Source of the DNA: Artemia franciscana
Lineage: Eukaryota; Arthropoda; Branchiopoda; Anostraca; Artemiidae
Direction: 5' to 3'
DNA: 64,000 nucleotides
Assembly (NCBI RefSeq): GCF_032884065.1
Contig: NC_088872.1
Coordinates: forward strand, 36,465,902-36,529,901
Both the position numbers and the translations under genes were made by a program. The notes beneath the pieces are model-generated. The model was given only the letters and a program-made list of their open reading frames with translations, made no database searches and had not been told where the DNA came from. This document shows positions 49,761-60,501 of this stretch, piece after piece (the stretch's first letter is position 1; every line of letters begins with the position of its first letter).

Positions 49761-50099
49761 AAATCAAAACGTCTACAAGAATCGACGGTGATATATCCCT
49801 CAATGGACATGGGGCCTCTTGCTCAACAGATTTTGCCAGTATATTTATTAAACAGGAAGAAGACCCAATTTGCCAATCTTCTTTACCGAATGTAATCCAA
49901 TCATCTAAGGAGTATCAACCTGGAAGTTTCGCAAGCTTGCAACCGGGAGCCGTTTCTATGACACGATACCCTTGTGAAGCTAAGCATCAATGCCCATTAG
50001 ATAAAAATCAAAGTCCTTCATTTGAAGTTTCGCCTGATACAGCGGAGAAAGTCCAGCAGTTGTTGGACACCTTCGAGAAGAATCCTGTCATCAGTGAGG
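49761..50099 (+). CDS. THAP-zinc-finger gene, exon 3: acidic region with SUMO-type site
   Basis: Acceptor ATCTGTTTTAG (AG at 49759-49760) and donor GAGG then GTAGGT at 50100. The exon is 339 nt (113 codons), phase 1 in and out, and open. It carries CSTDFASIFIKQEEDPICQS, in which IKQE fits the sumoylation consensus (hydrophobic-K-x-E). The rest is Ser/Pro/Glu-rich without a known fold (YPCEAKHQCPLDKNQSPSFE). It is a clear paralogue of exon 4 (54208), with matching blocks along its whole length. A read-through frame continues to 50308 but has no sign of use. It is probably a regulatory linker between THAP and fingers. Confidence 0.8.
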
Positions 50100-50797
50100 G
50101 TAGGTTTCGCAGTCTCTTATTTCAACTATTTTGTAAGTCTTCAATGTACAACAAAGCAATAAGCTATAAGAAACCAATGAGTACAGTTGTTTCTAAGAAA
50201 AAAAAATGTTTAACATATGTTTATGAGTCTATGGGTTTGTGGATTAGACCTAAGTGTAGCTTACATTTATTTCTAAGTTTCTATGTTCGTGGAGCTGTGA
50301 ATGGGTGAATGTGCTTGCCAGCGCGGCATGTGTACTGGATGATCCTAATATTTTTAGGATTCTAATTCCACCATTTGAAACTAATTGCGGATACGATTCT
50401 ATAAAATTTAGATTTGCAATATTATATAGCATAGTATTGCATCGTAAATCGGAAAGTGTAAGTACATGCAATAAAAGAAACAAATAAAAATGAGTATTAC
50501 TAAGAAACAGTTGGAAAAATATGAATGAAAGTTTGGCAAAAAAGGAAAAGAAAAAATAGGGGGGGGGGCGTTTAAGGATTGGCAGTCAACTTCCAGCCCC
50601 TACACACAAGATAATTTTCTGTTCGTTTCAAGCAATGGTGTCACTCTTTACTTTCATTTGAAAACTTTCTTTTACATTTAACTTTTTTTCATTTTCAATA
50701 TCTATTCAGGGTAAATTAAATATTAGGGGGACATCCAACCTCCCTCAGGCCCCTGCTCGTTATGCTTAAGTTCAGCTTTTGCATAATAACATTTTCA
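50100..50797 (+). other. Intron 3, left part
   Basis: No repeat family in the first 450 bp. A G-run at 50560-50568 and family A-like phrases start after 50570. Confidence 0.4.
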
Positions 50798-51925
50798 AAC
50801 AGTTTGTGGTAACGAACTGTAAGTAAGGAGCGACCCGGCGCAATAGTAACAGAAACTCTAAAAAAATGAATTTTGATACCAATAGATACATCAAAAGAAT
50901 TGAATTTTTATGCTGACCTCGAATATATGAGTTTCATTAAGTTTAGTGTTATCCATCAAAAGTTACGAGCCTGAGAAGATTTGCCTTATTTTCGAAAAAA
51001 AAGAGAAATACCCTCTGAAAGACATAGAATTTTAATGAAAATCACACCATCAGATTAACCGTATCATAGAACCCTTCTGTAGAGGTTTCAAGCTCCTATC
51101 TATGAAAGTGTGGAAATTTTCATTTTTTTGCCAGAAGAAAGATCATAGATGAGTGTTTGTTTTTTATTAATTTTTTTTTCAAGGGGTGACCATATCGACC
51201 CAGTAGTCCTAGAATATAACGAGAGGGCTCATTTGTATGGAAATTAAAAGTTCTAGTGCCCTTTTAAAGTGACCAAAAAATTGGAGGGCAGCTAGGCCCC
51301 CTACTGCGCTCATTTTTTCCTAAAGTCACCAGATCAATATTTTGAGATAACCATTTTGTTTAGCATAGTCGAAAAATCTTGAGGATGACTTCATCCCCCA
51401 CAGTCCCCGGGGGAAGGGCTGCAAGTTATGAACTTTGTCCATTGTTTACATATAGTATTGGTTACTGGGAAGTATACAGACGTTTTCAGGGGGGCTTTTT
51501 GTATTGGTGGGGAGGGGTGTTGGGGGAGTGGGTTACGTGGGAGGATCTTTCCGTGGAGGAATTTTTCCATGAAGGGGGGCCAGATTTCCCAGCATTATTC
51601 AGAAAATGATCATAAATTTAAATCAGATCAGAAAGTTTTTTAACTGAAAGTAAGGAGCAACATTAAAACTTAAAACGAACGGAAATTATTACGTATATCA
51701 GCGTGTTCGCCCCCTCGTTAATACCTCGCTTTTTACGCTAAAGTTTGTCTAGTACTTTCGAAAGAGTTATTTATTCTAATTAAACGGCCTTTGTGATTCA
51801 GGAATCAATTATGTATGTGATGGGGGCCGAACCCCCTCACATACATAATAGTTTCTGTTCGTTTTAAGCTTTAATGTTGCTCCCTACTTTCATTTGAAAA
51901 AAAAAAGGTAGTTTTTTTATTTGAT
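50798..51925 (+). repeat. Dispersed repeat family A copy in intron 3
   Basis: Begins with AACAGTTTGTGGTAACGAAC and GTAAGGAGCGACCCGGC. It carries CAAGCTCCTATCTATGAAAG, GTGCCCTTTTAAAGTGACC and GGGGAAGGGCTGCAAGTTA. It ends with a short version of the inverted boxes: GAAAGTAAGGAGCAACATTA at 51637 and TAATGTTGCTCCCTACTTTC near 51873. Inserted in the same direction as the gene. Confidence 0.8.
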
Positions 51926-52544
51926 TAAAGTAAGGATTCATTTACACGCATTGGTTTTGCGCATTCAAATATACCTTTCTTAAAAATGAGGTGTGAAGTC
52001 TGGGAGAAAAGGGCTGACTCCCCCCCCCCTCCATCTTCATGAACTGACATCCTGTGTTTTGCACAATCATATTGCTTGAAATCAAGGGAGGCTCGAAAAG
52101 GACGAAACAGAGTTTTTTCTGCGTAGAGGGGGGAGATAACACAAAGAGGAAGGGGTTCACTTTTTCGTAAGTAAATAACTAGTTTTGGACTAGAAATACT
52201 ATATTTTATACTTTTGACAAGTTTAGGATCACGGGATCATGGTCATGTATAAGATTTTGCTCTAGTATAAAATCATGGTTGTAATGATGTCATAATCTAG
52301 TTTATTATTTATGAAAAGTTTGGTCTATTGGAAATTTGAAGAACCTCTCGTGGAACATTTAAAAATTTGCTCCAATAAACGCAGTTTCTTAGTCCTTGTG
52401 AGTTAACCCTCTTTCTCTCAGAATTATCGAACAACTCACTGCTAAGAGTTCGTGTCGTGAATAAGTGGTTTAAAATAACAATCTATTTTCCTAGCAATGT
52501 GGATCCTTTTTGGTCAGTACGCCCTCTGAAACTAGGAGGCTATT
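51926..52544 (+). other. Intron sequence, no strong feature
   Basis: Ordinary AT-rich sequence with one C-run (52021-52030). Nothing coding was recognised. Confidence 0.4.
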
Positions 52545-53350
52545 TCGTCAATCAATCAATTAATTTCTGACCCGTCAACAAAATAAAGAAGGGTTTGTAG
52601 CCCTAGGGACAGAGCAAGACAAAAAAAAGAGAAAATAAACAACAACGAAAAGAGAGATTACAATCAACAAACACGAACACAACTACATACTATACGAATA
52701 GGGAAGACCACCGGTGGTTGAGTTTTTTAGCGGAGGTTTTGAAATCTTCCACTCTTTTTCAATAATGTTTTCAGGCAGAATCAATTTAAATTTTGTAGCA
52801 GAGAAGAATTACTGGTCCAAGGAGGCAGATGTAGCCGATACTTGGCGAATTTTAAAAAGATTTGGTTAATAATTTTTTTTTTTTGAAGCAGAGAAAAAAT
52901 TTCAAAATTTAAAATTCAGACCGATTTGCTTATATTAATGCTGGAGTTTTGAAAATGTTCTCTTATTTCCCAAAAAGGTGTGACTGAGGTTCAAAATATC
53001 ATCAGCATAGGTAAATAAACAAACATCGATTCCACCATAAATACACGTGCACTAGACAGAGCATTGAGCATCAGAGTTGTTAGAAAGAGAAGGGGAGGTT
53101 AAGCCACCCTGTCTCACACCCTTAAATACATTGAAAAGACCCCCTTTTATTTTAGCTTTAAGATGACTATACATATAAGGGAGACATTTAATAACAGAAG
53201 AATCAACCCCTCTTTTTAGCTTCTGACAAAATCTGGAAAATATACACGTATCGAATGCTCTAGCTATGTCAAGTGTGCAAAGAAAATCACCGCCAGGGGT
53301 ACAAAAAGAAATGCTTATCTTGTCACTTAAGGAGGCACGATAATTTAAAG
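52545..53350 (-). pseudogene. Non-LTR retrotransposon fragment with YADD reverse transcriptase box
   Basis: The minus-strand frame reads FLCTLDIARAFDTCIFSRFC (about 53300-53240), then FNVFKGVRQGGLTSPSLSNN (about 53130-53070). After a stop and frame change comes DVCLFTYADDILNLSHTFLG (about 53020-52960). These are the reverse transcriptase palm motifs (D-x-AFD, RQGxxxSP, YADD). The low-coordinate end (52545-52560) has a (TTGA)n tail on the minus strand, the usual sign of a LINE 3' end. It is 5'-truncated and broken, antisense to the gene, in intron 3. Confidence 0.88.
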
Positions 53351-54207
53351 TCTTTTTTTGGGCCTCAGTTTCCGTTTACCGTTGTAAAGACAAAGGGTCC
53401 ATTAGCCAATTCTGGAGAATAGTTGCCATTGAGAGCTATTGAGGTGGTTTAATCATGAAATTTTATTGAAAGAATGAAATTTTACATCCTATGTTTTAGC
53501 AAGGTTTCTAATCAAAGCTCGAACCACCACAGGAGACTCCCGAAGCAGCCAACTTGCTCAAATGGTAATTCCTCTGAGGTTTTCCCTGGCAGGTATTCTA
53601 GAAAATTTTTAGGAACTGTCTTTTCCTAAACTTTAAAAATAAAATTGTGCTCTGTTTAGTTGAAAAAAGAAACTTCACGTTTTCTAATAATGTAAATAAA
53701 TTAAAACTGAATATCTCTATCTCTGGCACTAAACGGGAGAAGTTAAACGATTTTTCCAAGATTTCTGGTAAAATGGGTTTCGGCTTTTAGTTTTCAATTG
53801 CTTATCGGGATCTCCTATCCAAGCTCTACAAGCATTGGCATGACCGCTCTTTCAGTTCTACAAATAATCTCGGCACACAAACTAAATAAGCTTATAATGG
53901 ACGAGATAGGGTGATTAAAAATTTTTAATCACCCTTTAAAGTATCAAAACCTCGTAACTATAAGATTTGTGGTATTACATCCTCTTCCCCCTACACACAC
54001 ATTTTGAGATCATATAACATTTTAAGACCTATCGTACGTTGATTTTGTGAGCCATTTTGACATCTCAGCTATGTCGATATCTTTAATATGCACTAGAGAG
54101 GTTGTTTTTAAATCTTGAAGCTCGAAAAGTGGCGTGTCATAGCAAGGGAGTAAATTACTATATATTATAATATATTATAGTAGATTATATTTCGAGATCT
54201 TCTTTAG
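53351..54207 (+). other. Intron 3, right part
   Basis: No repeat family was recognised. The intron ends with the acceptor GATCTTCTTTAG. A short TATAATATATTATAGTAGAT near-palindrome lies at 54165. Confidence 0.45.
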
Positions 54208-54543
54208 ATACCCAAACGTTCCCAACAATCGACAATGGTATATCCACCGAAAGATTTGGATCATGTTGCTCAACAGGTTTTGCTGGTATATTTATAAAAC
54301 AGGAAGAAGATTCTGTTTGTCAACCTTCCTTGCCAAGTAAAATTCATTTATCTGATGAATATCAGCATGAAACTTCCATAATCTTGGCATCAGGAGCTAC
54401 ATCTACGCTGCACTATCCCTGTGATGCTGAGCAACAATACTTGCCAGATAAAAATCCAATTCATTCGTCTGAAATACCAATTAGCATAGCAGAGAAAGAC
54501 CAACAGTTGCAATCATCAGACGAGAATCCTGTTACAAGCAAGG
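54208..54543 (+). CDS. THAP-zinc-finger gene, exon 4: duplicate of exon 3
   Basis: Acceptor CTTCTTTAG (AG at 54206-54207) and consensus donor AAGG then GTAAGT at 54544. The exon is 336 nt (112 codons), phase 1 in and out, and fully open. It parallels exon 3 block by block: CSTGFAGIFIKQEEDSVCQP against CSTDFASIFIKQEEDPICQS, then YPCDAEQQYLPDKNPIHSSE against YPCEAKHQCPLDKNQSPSFE, and an AEKDQQL against AEKVQQL end. The IKQE sumoylation-type site is kept. The moderate divergence with kept frame and junctions points to both copies being used, either in series or as alternatives. Confidence 0.8.
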
Positions 54544-55104
54544 GTAAGTTAGACAGTTTTATTTAAAACAATAAGCTACGATACAAATAACTGAATTACG
54601 AGCATGTATGGGCTTGTACTGAATTTGAGGAGGTTGGGTATGCTTGTCTGAGAGTACGAGTTTTTGTGCAAGCGAGCCATTCCTTCTGTTATTGTATGTG
54701 TGTTTACATGCCTGTATGACTTAAGCTGCATCTTCTCTTCCAGGGGTGCCAATTCACCAAAATAGGGAGGAGGGGCTAGAATTAAAAAGGAGTAAAGATA
54801 CAAAATAAAAATTCGGACTTTAAGGGGAGGGCAAGGGGCAATTTGTTTTTTTTCGATTTTTTTTGTTATGAAAACAAAAAAGTATTTTTCAAAATATTGG
54901 AGGTGTTTTCAATTTTTTCAACTATAATTTCATTGAAAGGATTGTGGAATACATAAGAATTGTTCTTATTTGAAGTTTAAAATGTAGTGTTCGTTTGTTT
55001 GGTGGTCTCGAAGATCTTGCTTGTGTTCTTGATTTATTCACGTTAACAGGCCTATTGATTATAGTTCTTATAGATTTCATTTTTACAATTGCCTAATGTT
55101 TTAG
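54544..55104 (+). other. Intron 4
   Basis: No repeat family was recognised. It ends in the acceptor CCTAATGTTTTAG. Confidence 0.5.
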
Positions 55105-55947
55105 ATATCAAAACTCCAAAGCCTTTTAATAACGACTCATTCTTTTTAGAAAGCACAAAGCTTCAGAGCCCTTGTCTCCTCAACGATCATATGAAGGTTC
55201 GGAACTCCGGTTTCGCCCTGAAGTTAAGCCAGGAAGAAGGCTCCGTTCAACAACCTGGCCGAACTAGTTTACCTGAAATTCGTCCACGTTTAAGTTTAAC
55301 TGATGTTGGATTAGATGTGGTCTCTTCAATGCACTTTTTGGACAATTTAAAAGGAAACAAATCATCGGATATAAATCTAATTTCAGAAAAGAAAAGTCTT
55401 TCTCAAAACTCAACTTTAGATGCACATCGAGATGGCCACATGAAAGGAAAACTGTACCAGTGTGCTATATGCATGAAGCAATTTTTTCTGGTGAGTACAA
55501 TGGCTAAACATATGAGAAGTCACAAGGGTGAAAACGGATATGAATGCAGAATATGCAAGACAGCCTTTACTCGAATGTATAAGTTGACTGCTCACATGGT
55601 GATCCATACCGGCGGAAAATTATACGAGTGTGAGACATGCAAGAAAAAATTTACTTTTAAGTCTAGTTTAACTCGACACATCAGTATTCATAATGGTGAG
55701 AAACCTTACAGTTGTGATATATGCATGAAAACTTTTTCCCGGAACAGCACACTGGAGAGACATATAAGAAGTCACAATGGTGTGAAGCCACACCGATGTA
55801 CAATATGCAATAAAAGTTTTGCTGAGAATTTTACGTTGACTGCTCACATGAAGATTCACACTGGTGAAAAACCATACCAGTGTCAGATCTGCAAGAAAAC
55901 TTTCACGTTCAAGTCTAATTTGAGGGTGCATGTCAAAACCCATAATG
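55105..55947 (+). CDS. THAP-zinc-finger gene, exon 5: six C2H2 fingers
   Basis: Acceptor AATGTTTTAG and donor AATG then GTGAGT at 55948. The exon is 843 nt (281 codons), phase 1 in and out. The first 118 residues are linker that begins like exons 3 and 4 (DIKTPKPF, then LSQEEGSVQQPGRTSLP). They are followed by six classical C2H2 fingers from YQCAICMKQFFLVSTMAKH to YQCQICKKTFTFKSNLRVH. All have C-x2-C-x12-H-x3-H spacing with mostly TGEKP-like linkers. Fingers 2-3 resemble 5-6, so the array grew by a three-finger step. Without splicing at its donor the frame runs eleven more codons (ECNALYYMIGG) to a stop at 55985. This would give a six-finger end isoform of 677 residues. Sequence-specific DNA binding is the likely role. 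Confidence 0.9.
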
Positions 55948-56579
55948 GTGAGTGTAATGCCCTATATTATATGATAGGCGGGTAGAAAGGTCGTTCTAAT
56001 AAGGAAACCCTTGCTAAAGCTTGCAATACAATGTTCGCGCCTCATATATTTCTAATCGTCCGATTTTTGAAGATTTTAATCAATATGAATAAAAAGGGTC
56101 AATGTATTTTTCCCGGTTTTGTTACTATTTTACGGTATAGAAACAAGTATATTGTCTGAAAATATGAAAAATTTTGATATAATCCTGGAAGTCGATCAGT
56201 AAAACTGTCGATTTCTCAGACAATCGAGACATAATAGAAGCGATGTTCCCCTCAATTATCTTGTTTGATGAATTATTTCCATAGCTTTAGCAAAAACGAG
56301 CTATTTACTATAAGTTCGCTATCATCGTTCTCCTCATAAACATCGTTTTGTGAATTTTTAGCTTTCTTTCCTATGCTCTTGTGTATATATTCATGTGTAC
56401 ACAACTTAGACTTCGGTCTTCCCACGCCGGCTGACGCATAAGGCGGCCACGGTGCCTCTCCCTGACGATCTCTCTTATGTTTTGACCAAAATTTTTCGAG
56501 TGACGATATCAAAAGCGCACAAAGGATATAAATAGATTATTATTATAATTATTATTATTTCGTTATTTTATTATTATAT
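55948..56579 (+). other. Intron 5, left part (or 3' end of short isoform)
   Basis: If exon 5 is read through, the stop is at 55985. An AATAAA at 56089-56094 lies about 105 bp beyond it and could serve as polyadenylation signal. No repeat was recognised. Confidence 0.4.
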
Positions 56580-56850
56580 TTTGTCTCCTTTTAGACTTAG
56601 AAGATGATTCAGATGGAGATCTTAATAGTATCTATTAGACATAGACCGATCGTAGGTGGCACATGTAGATGATTGATCCTTCCTGACTAAGAAGTAGATC
56701 CAAATGTAGACCGTAGAATATGTGATGTTACCGCACAGACTCAGATATAGACTAGATGGTAGACAGTAGATTTAGATGTAGATAGAAGTTGTAGAAGTGC
56801 TTACAGACTCGGGAGATATCTGAGATGTAGATATATGAGTTTGGCGGTAT
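56580..56850 (+). repeat. Degenerate TAGATG/GTAGAT-rich tract
   Basis: Many copies of GTAGAT, TAGATG and CAGACT in loose order lie just upstream of exon 6. A like tract precedes exon 7 (58915-59225), so the two belong to the same duplicated block. Confidence 0.7.
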
Positions 56851-56928
56851 GCGTAGAAGATTCAAATTTACTTACTCAGAAAACGGGTCTGTCATTATCA
56901 TGTCTACTACCCAATTTATTTTTTGCAG

Positions 56929-57072
56929 AAGCTGAAGGTCCGCTTTCTACAAATCTTACTTTTTCAACTGAACAGAATGACATTCCTGCGGCGGTGTCTT
57001 CCAGTATGTCCACAGAGCTTCAGCCAAACACCAATTCTTTACAAATAGGAACAACTACTGGCAGCGAAAAAG
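56929..57072 (+). CDS. THAP-zinc-finger gene, exon 6: 48-codon linker
   Basis: Excellent acceptor (CCAATTTATTTTTTGCAG) and donor AAAG then GTATGG at 57073. The exon is 144 nt, phase 1 in and out. It reads EAEGPLSTNLTFSTEQNDIP and ends in TTTGSEK. Ser/Thr-rich, no domain. Exon 7 is a same-length duplicate (ETEGLFSTNPSVSTDQNDIS). The upstream TAGATG tract and about 330 bp downstream are also shared, so this is a block duplication of roughly 2.4-kb spacing. Confidence 0.75.
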
Positions 57073-57599
57073 GTATGGGTAAAAAAAAAAAAATTGTGCA
57101 CATTTTCGGAACCTTCATTTGCATGAAAAATGTTTTTTGAGTTACTTATATATCAACTGAATAATAGCCGAATCTGGCAATTGCATCATTATAGCTTCAT
57201 TCTGGGATTGCTTGATGCTCGATTGGCTTTTCCATTTTGATCTTATGGTATCATTAAATCGTATCGTTATCTGTTTTGTTGCATCTAGTTTTCAGTAGAG
57301 CTGAAGCAACCAATTGAAATTTACGAGTGCGATAAGTTACAAGGGTTGATGGGGCAGCAATCCCCCTCTACTTCTGGCTCGTCTTTGTTCATCGTTTATA
57401 ATTGGAGCCACATATTTCTGTTGCTTCACCAAAAGATAGAGGTTAAGCTCTCAAACAATCTCGTTAAACACTGAAAGATATTTAAGAAATTGAGAAGAGG
57501 AAACTCTTAGTTTGTTTTCCAGAAAAAAAGAAACAAACTTGGAAACAGATAGAACGTTGCCAATAAAAACCGGAAACTGAATACGATATGTGCACTCAG
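57073..57599 (+). other. Intron 6, first part
   Basis: The phrase CAACCAATTGAAATTTACGAGTGCG (57307 on, first 20 bases CAACCAATTGAAATTTACGA) matches 59608 on, in the intron after exon 7. This supports the block duplication. Nothing else was recognised. Confidence 0.5.
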
Positions 57600-57712
57600 T
57601 TATCGGAAAAGAAAATCATAAAGACCTTTTTTGAAGTAGTTTAAAGAAGGCGCTTCGGAGACTTCTTCTGCTGGGAGTCTATTAACAAGACGATTGGCTA
57701 GTAGACAAAAAT
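57600..57712 (-). pseudogene. Non-LTR retrotransposon C-terminal scrap
   Basis: The minus strand reads CLLANRLVNRLPAEEVSEAP then SLNYFKKGLYDFL. This matches the NxLPxxVVxAPSxNxFKxxLD tail common in LINE ORF2 proteins. About 35 codons, isolated, antisense to the gene. Confidence 0.65.
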
Positions 57713-57779
57713 ATTCAATTCATTACTAGTCGTTATAAATTTACTGACAAAGGTTTTATATTTTATATTTATTTATATT

Positions 57780-57856
57780 TATTTATAATACTCCGTACTT
57801 TGTGTTTTTTATACTTTACGGGTAATAATGTTCATTCATTCATTCATTCATATCTA
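57780..57856 (+). repeat. LINE-like 3' tail with (TTCA)n
   Basis: ATACTCCGTACTTTGTGTTT, TTTACGGGTAATAATG and four to five TTCA units look like a retrotransposon 3' end. The related sequence GAGTACTCCGTCTTTTGTTT sits on the opposite strand at 63543-63590. Confidence 0.5.
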
Positions 57857-58914
57857 TGCATCCGCTATCATATCAAATATATGAGATAAGGATAATGCAT
57901 ATACTCGTAGTAGATCGACAGAATTACGCATCAAAAAGTTGCTAGACAAGATTGACATCGCGGCATATCGAAAAGACGATTAAGTTCACTATTACGAAGA
58001 ATTTTGATCAGTGCATCATATAATTAAAATATATAAATAATAAATAAACTCACATATAGAACCACCTGTGAATGTTGTGATTATATACTAGGCAAACACT
58101 CAGGAATTTATTCAGGAGAGTACATGTTTATATGAATATATAATATACGTATTTGTATGTATCACATAGGTAAGATATAGGAAAAAAGTCAGTGAAGTTG
58201 GAGCTCCGTGAAAAGTAGAAACTGCCTATGAGGAGTTAAACTCCAAAGTTTCACCAAAACCGAAAATTGGAAATATTTTCATTTATTTTAAATAGTAAAT
58301 TAAAATTTTCTTTTGCACCTTATCTGAAGACTAAGCTTTTCCTTGGTTTAGACCATCAAGTTAGAAATTCGTGCACATATTTAACATATGAGATTCCCTT
58401 AATGTTTTTTTATTATGTAATTCCCCTCTAATTTGCGATATAACTTGCTAATAGCCATATAGTTACAATTCACATTAAAAATAGAATGTTAGCGATTGGT
58501 CTGCAGTAGGAAGAGGAGGTTCAGATAAAGCATTTGTCCGCCAGGTCCCACTGTGAAAACTCTAAATTCACAGAAACTACTTTTTTCCATATTTAAGAAT
58601 ATTAACACTTTTATCAAAGGAAAGTTTAATAACGTTTTACCCCCTCCCTCCAAGCCTCTCAAAGACTTGAAGGCTTCTGATTCCTTGGATGAATTTTCAT
58701 GAGAATGTTTTCTTCAAGGCAAACCCGCTTTAGGCTTACAGTGTTTAGACCATTGTCTATTCATTTGTTGCCATAAAGAATATCGTCTACGACCTTTAGT
58801 GCTTACTTGACTTTAGCTGCATATTTTAATTTCCGAAAGATTCATAATTTGTATTAAGGATAGTTTTTTTTATTTTTTTTAGCAATAAACTTTATTATCA
58901 TTTTGCAGTCTTGT
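57857..58914 (+). other. Intron 6, middle
   Basis: No exon or repeat family was recognised. Ordinary AT-rich sequence. Confidence 0.4.
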
Positions 58915-59225
58915 TGACTTTAAAGATGAATTTGTTGTAGATATAGGTAATATATAGTAGATTTCACGTAGATAGATAGTAGATGGTAGATGTTATATAG
59001 AAGGTGTAAAATCACAGACTAAAAAAATGGCCCAAATGTAGCTGTAAAATGTATATATAAATGTAGACGATGGATTCAGATATATAGGATGTAGCCTTGC
59101 AGACTCAGAAGATAACTCAATATAGACTGGATGTAAATGTAGATGGTAGATAAGTATGTATAGATGAATATGTGGATGATAAATATATATAGCGGATGCA
59201 GAAGATGTATCCTGAAAGAATCACT
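58915..59225 (+). repeat. Second TAGATG/GTAGAT-rich tract
   Basis: Same kind of degenerate tract as at 56580-56850, again directly before a 144-nt exon. Confidence 0.7.
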
Positions 59226-59314
59226 AGCCATTAGATAACTAATGGTGGAAATGGAAGGTGTAACTCAGGATATAAGTCTATTTTGTCCTGTTTGTTATTT
59301 AACTTTTTTTCTAG

Positions 59315-59458
59315 AAACGGAAGGTCTATTTTCTACAAATCCTAGTGTTTCAACTGATCAGAATGATATTTCTACGGCCGCGTCTGCAAACATTGCTACA
59401 GGGCTTGAGCCGATCACTGATACTTTACAGCTAAAATCAACTACTGGTAATGAAAAAG
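59315..59458 (+). CDS. THAP-zinc-finger gene, exon 7: duplicate of exon 6
   Basis: Acceptor TTAACTTTTTTTCTAG and donor AAAG then GTATGC at 59459. The exon is 144 nt (48 codons), phase 1 in and out. It reads ETEGLFSTNPSVSTDQNDIS and ends in STTGNEK, aligning without gaps to exon 6. Substitutions are spread but the frame and both junctions are kept. It may be used together with exon 6 or instead of it. Confidence 0.75.
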
Positions 59459-59877
59459 GTATGCGCCATAGAATATTATACAAATTTTTGAAAGTTTCAC
59501 TAATTAAAAACCACACTTTTGAAGTATTCACACTGAACTAAGTAATAACCCAATCTGAAAAAAAAAATGTCATGAGGTATTGCAATAAATTTTCAGTGAA
59601 CCACAGGCAACCAATTAAAAGTTATGAGTGCGTAACGGTACGATGACTTTGGGGGGGGGAACATTCCCCTCCTGTTATGTTTAATTTTGCTCATTTTCAT
59701 CTGTAAGATCGCTTTTTACTTGTGTTTGGAAAACGCTATTTTTTTCTACTTGTAGCACTAGTGTATATCTATCTATATATATAAAAATAAGTTGTTTGTT
59801 TTTGTGTCTGTCTGTCTGTCCGCATATGACGTCTGAATTATTTCATCATATACCAATTCAAAAACGAATGTATTCAA

Positions 59878-59950
59878 GCCGAAGTAGCTGAGTTGGTATA
59901 GCGTTATGTTTCAGGTCCGAGAGGTTCCAGGTTCGAACCTTGGCTTTAGC
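59878..59950 (+). repeat. tRNA-like sequence inside a Helitron
   Basis: A 73-nt cloverleaf-like stretch. The acceptor arm GCCGAAG/CTTTAGC pairs at six of seven positions. The D arm contains TAGCTGAGTTGGTATAGCG (box A-like), and the T arm CCAGGTTCGAACCTTGG is fully paired (one G-T) with box B GGTTCGAACC. The anticodon stem does not pair well, so a working tRNA is unlikely. It is better read as a captured or decayed tRNA gene, or a pol III promoter carried by the element. Confidence 0.6.
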
Positions 59951-59954
59951 ATTA

Positions 59955-60175
59955 ATACAAAAGAAGAAAAAAACTAAAAAAGGTAAAAACTACAAAAAAA
60001 ACTAAAAAGAAAATACTAAAAAAAACTAAAAAAGCTAAAACACTAAAAAAAGGTAAAAACTACAAAAAAAAAAACTAAAAAAAGGTAAAAACTACAAAAA
60101 AAAACTAAAAAGAAAAAAAAAATAAAAAAAAGGAAAAACACTGAAAAATAAAGGAGAAAAATAAAAACTAAAAAC
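59955..60175 (+). repeat. A-rich minisatellite of the Helitron
   Basis: Units of about 20-30 bp around ACTAAAAAAAGGTAAAAACT and ACAAAAAAAACTAAAAAG. The reverse complement of the same array fills 370-1005. Confidence 0.75.
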
Positions 60176-60177
60176 CG

Positions 60178-60500
60178 GGACACAGGGAATATAAATGACG
60201 ACCGAGACACTCAAAGAGAAATTACAGACTGGGACACAAATAACGACCTGGACATATAAATGACGACCGGGACACTCAAAGATAAATTACAGACCGGGAC
60301 ACCGCGACACAAATGACGACCGGGACACAGGGAATATAAATGACGACCGGGACGCTCAAAGAGAAATTACAGACTGGGACACTGGGACACAAATGACGAC
60401 CGGGATACTGGGAATATAAATGACAACCGGGACACAACTACAACAGGGATGCCGGGGGCACAGGGGGATATATAAATGACGACGGGGACACAGGGAATGT
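60178..60500 (+). repeat. GGGACAC-type minisatellite of the Helitron
   Basis: Irregular repeats of CCGGGACACAGGGAATATAA and ATGACGACCGGGACAC, with ACTCAAAGA(G/T)AAATTACAGAC variants. The same units appear at 60790-60835, 60995-61110, 61195-61310 and, reversed, at 1-100 and 270-345. Confidence 0.85.
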
Positions 60501-60501
60501 T

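Noticed and set aside
55416..55943. Minus-strand open frames across the finger exons
   Set aside because: They are shadows of the C2H2 coding strand; likewise 62607-62882.
59878..59950. Functional tRNA gene
   Set aside because: The anticodon stem does not pair and the acceptor stem has a mismatch; it is kept only as a tRNA-like relic.
60178..60500. CRISPR-like spaced repeats
   Set aside because: Unit lengths are irregular, spacers are versions of the same unit, and the context is a eukaryotic Helitron; it is a minisatellite.
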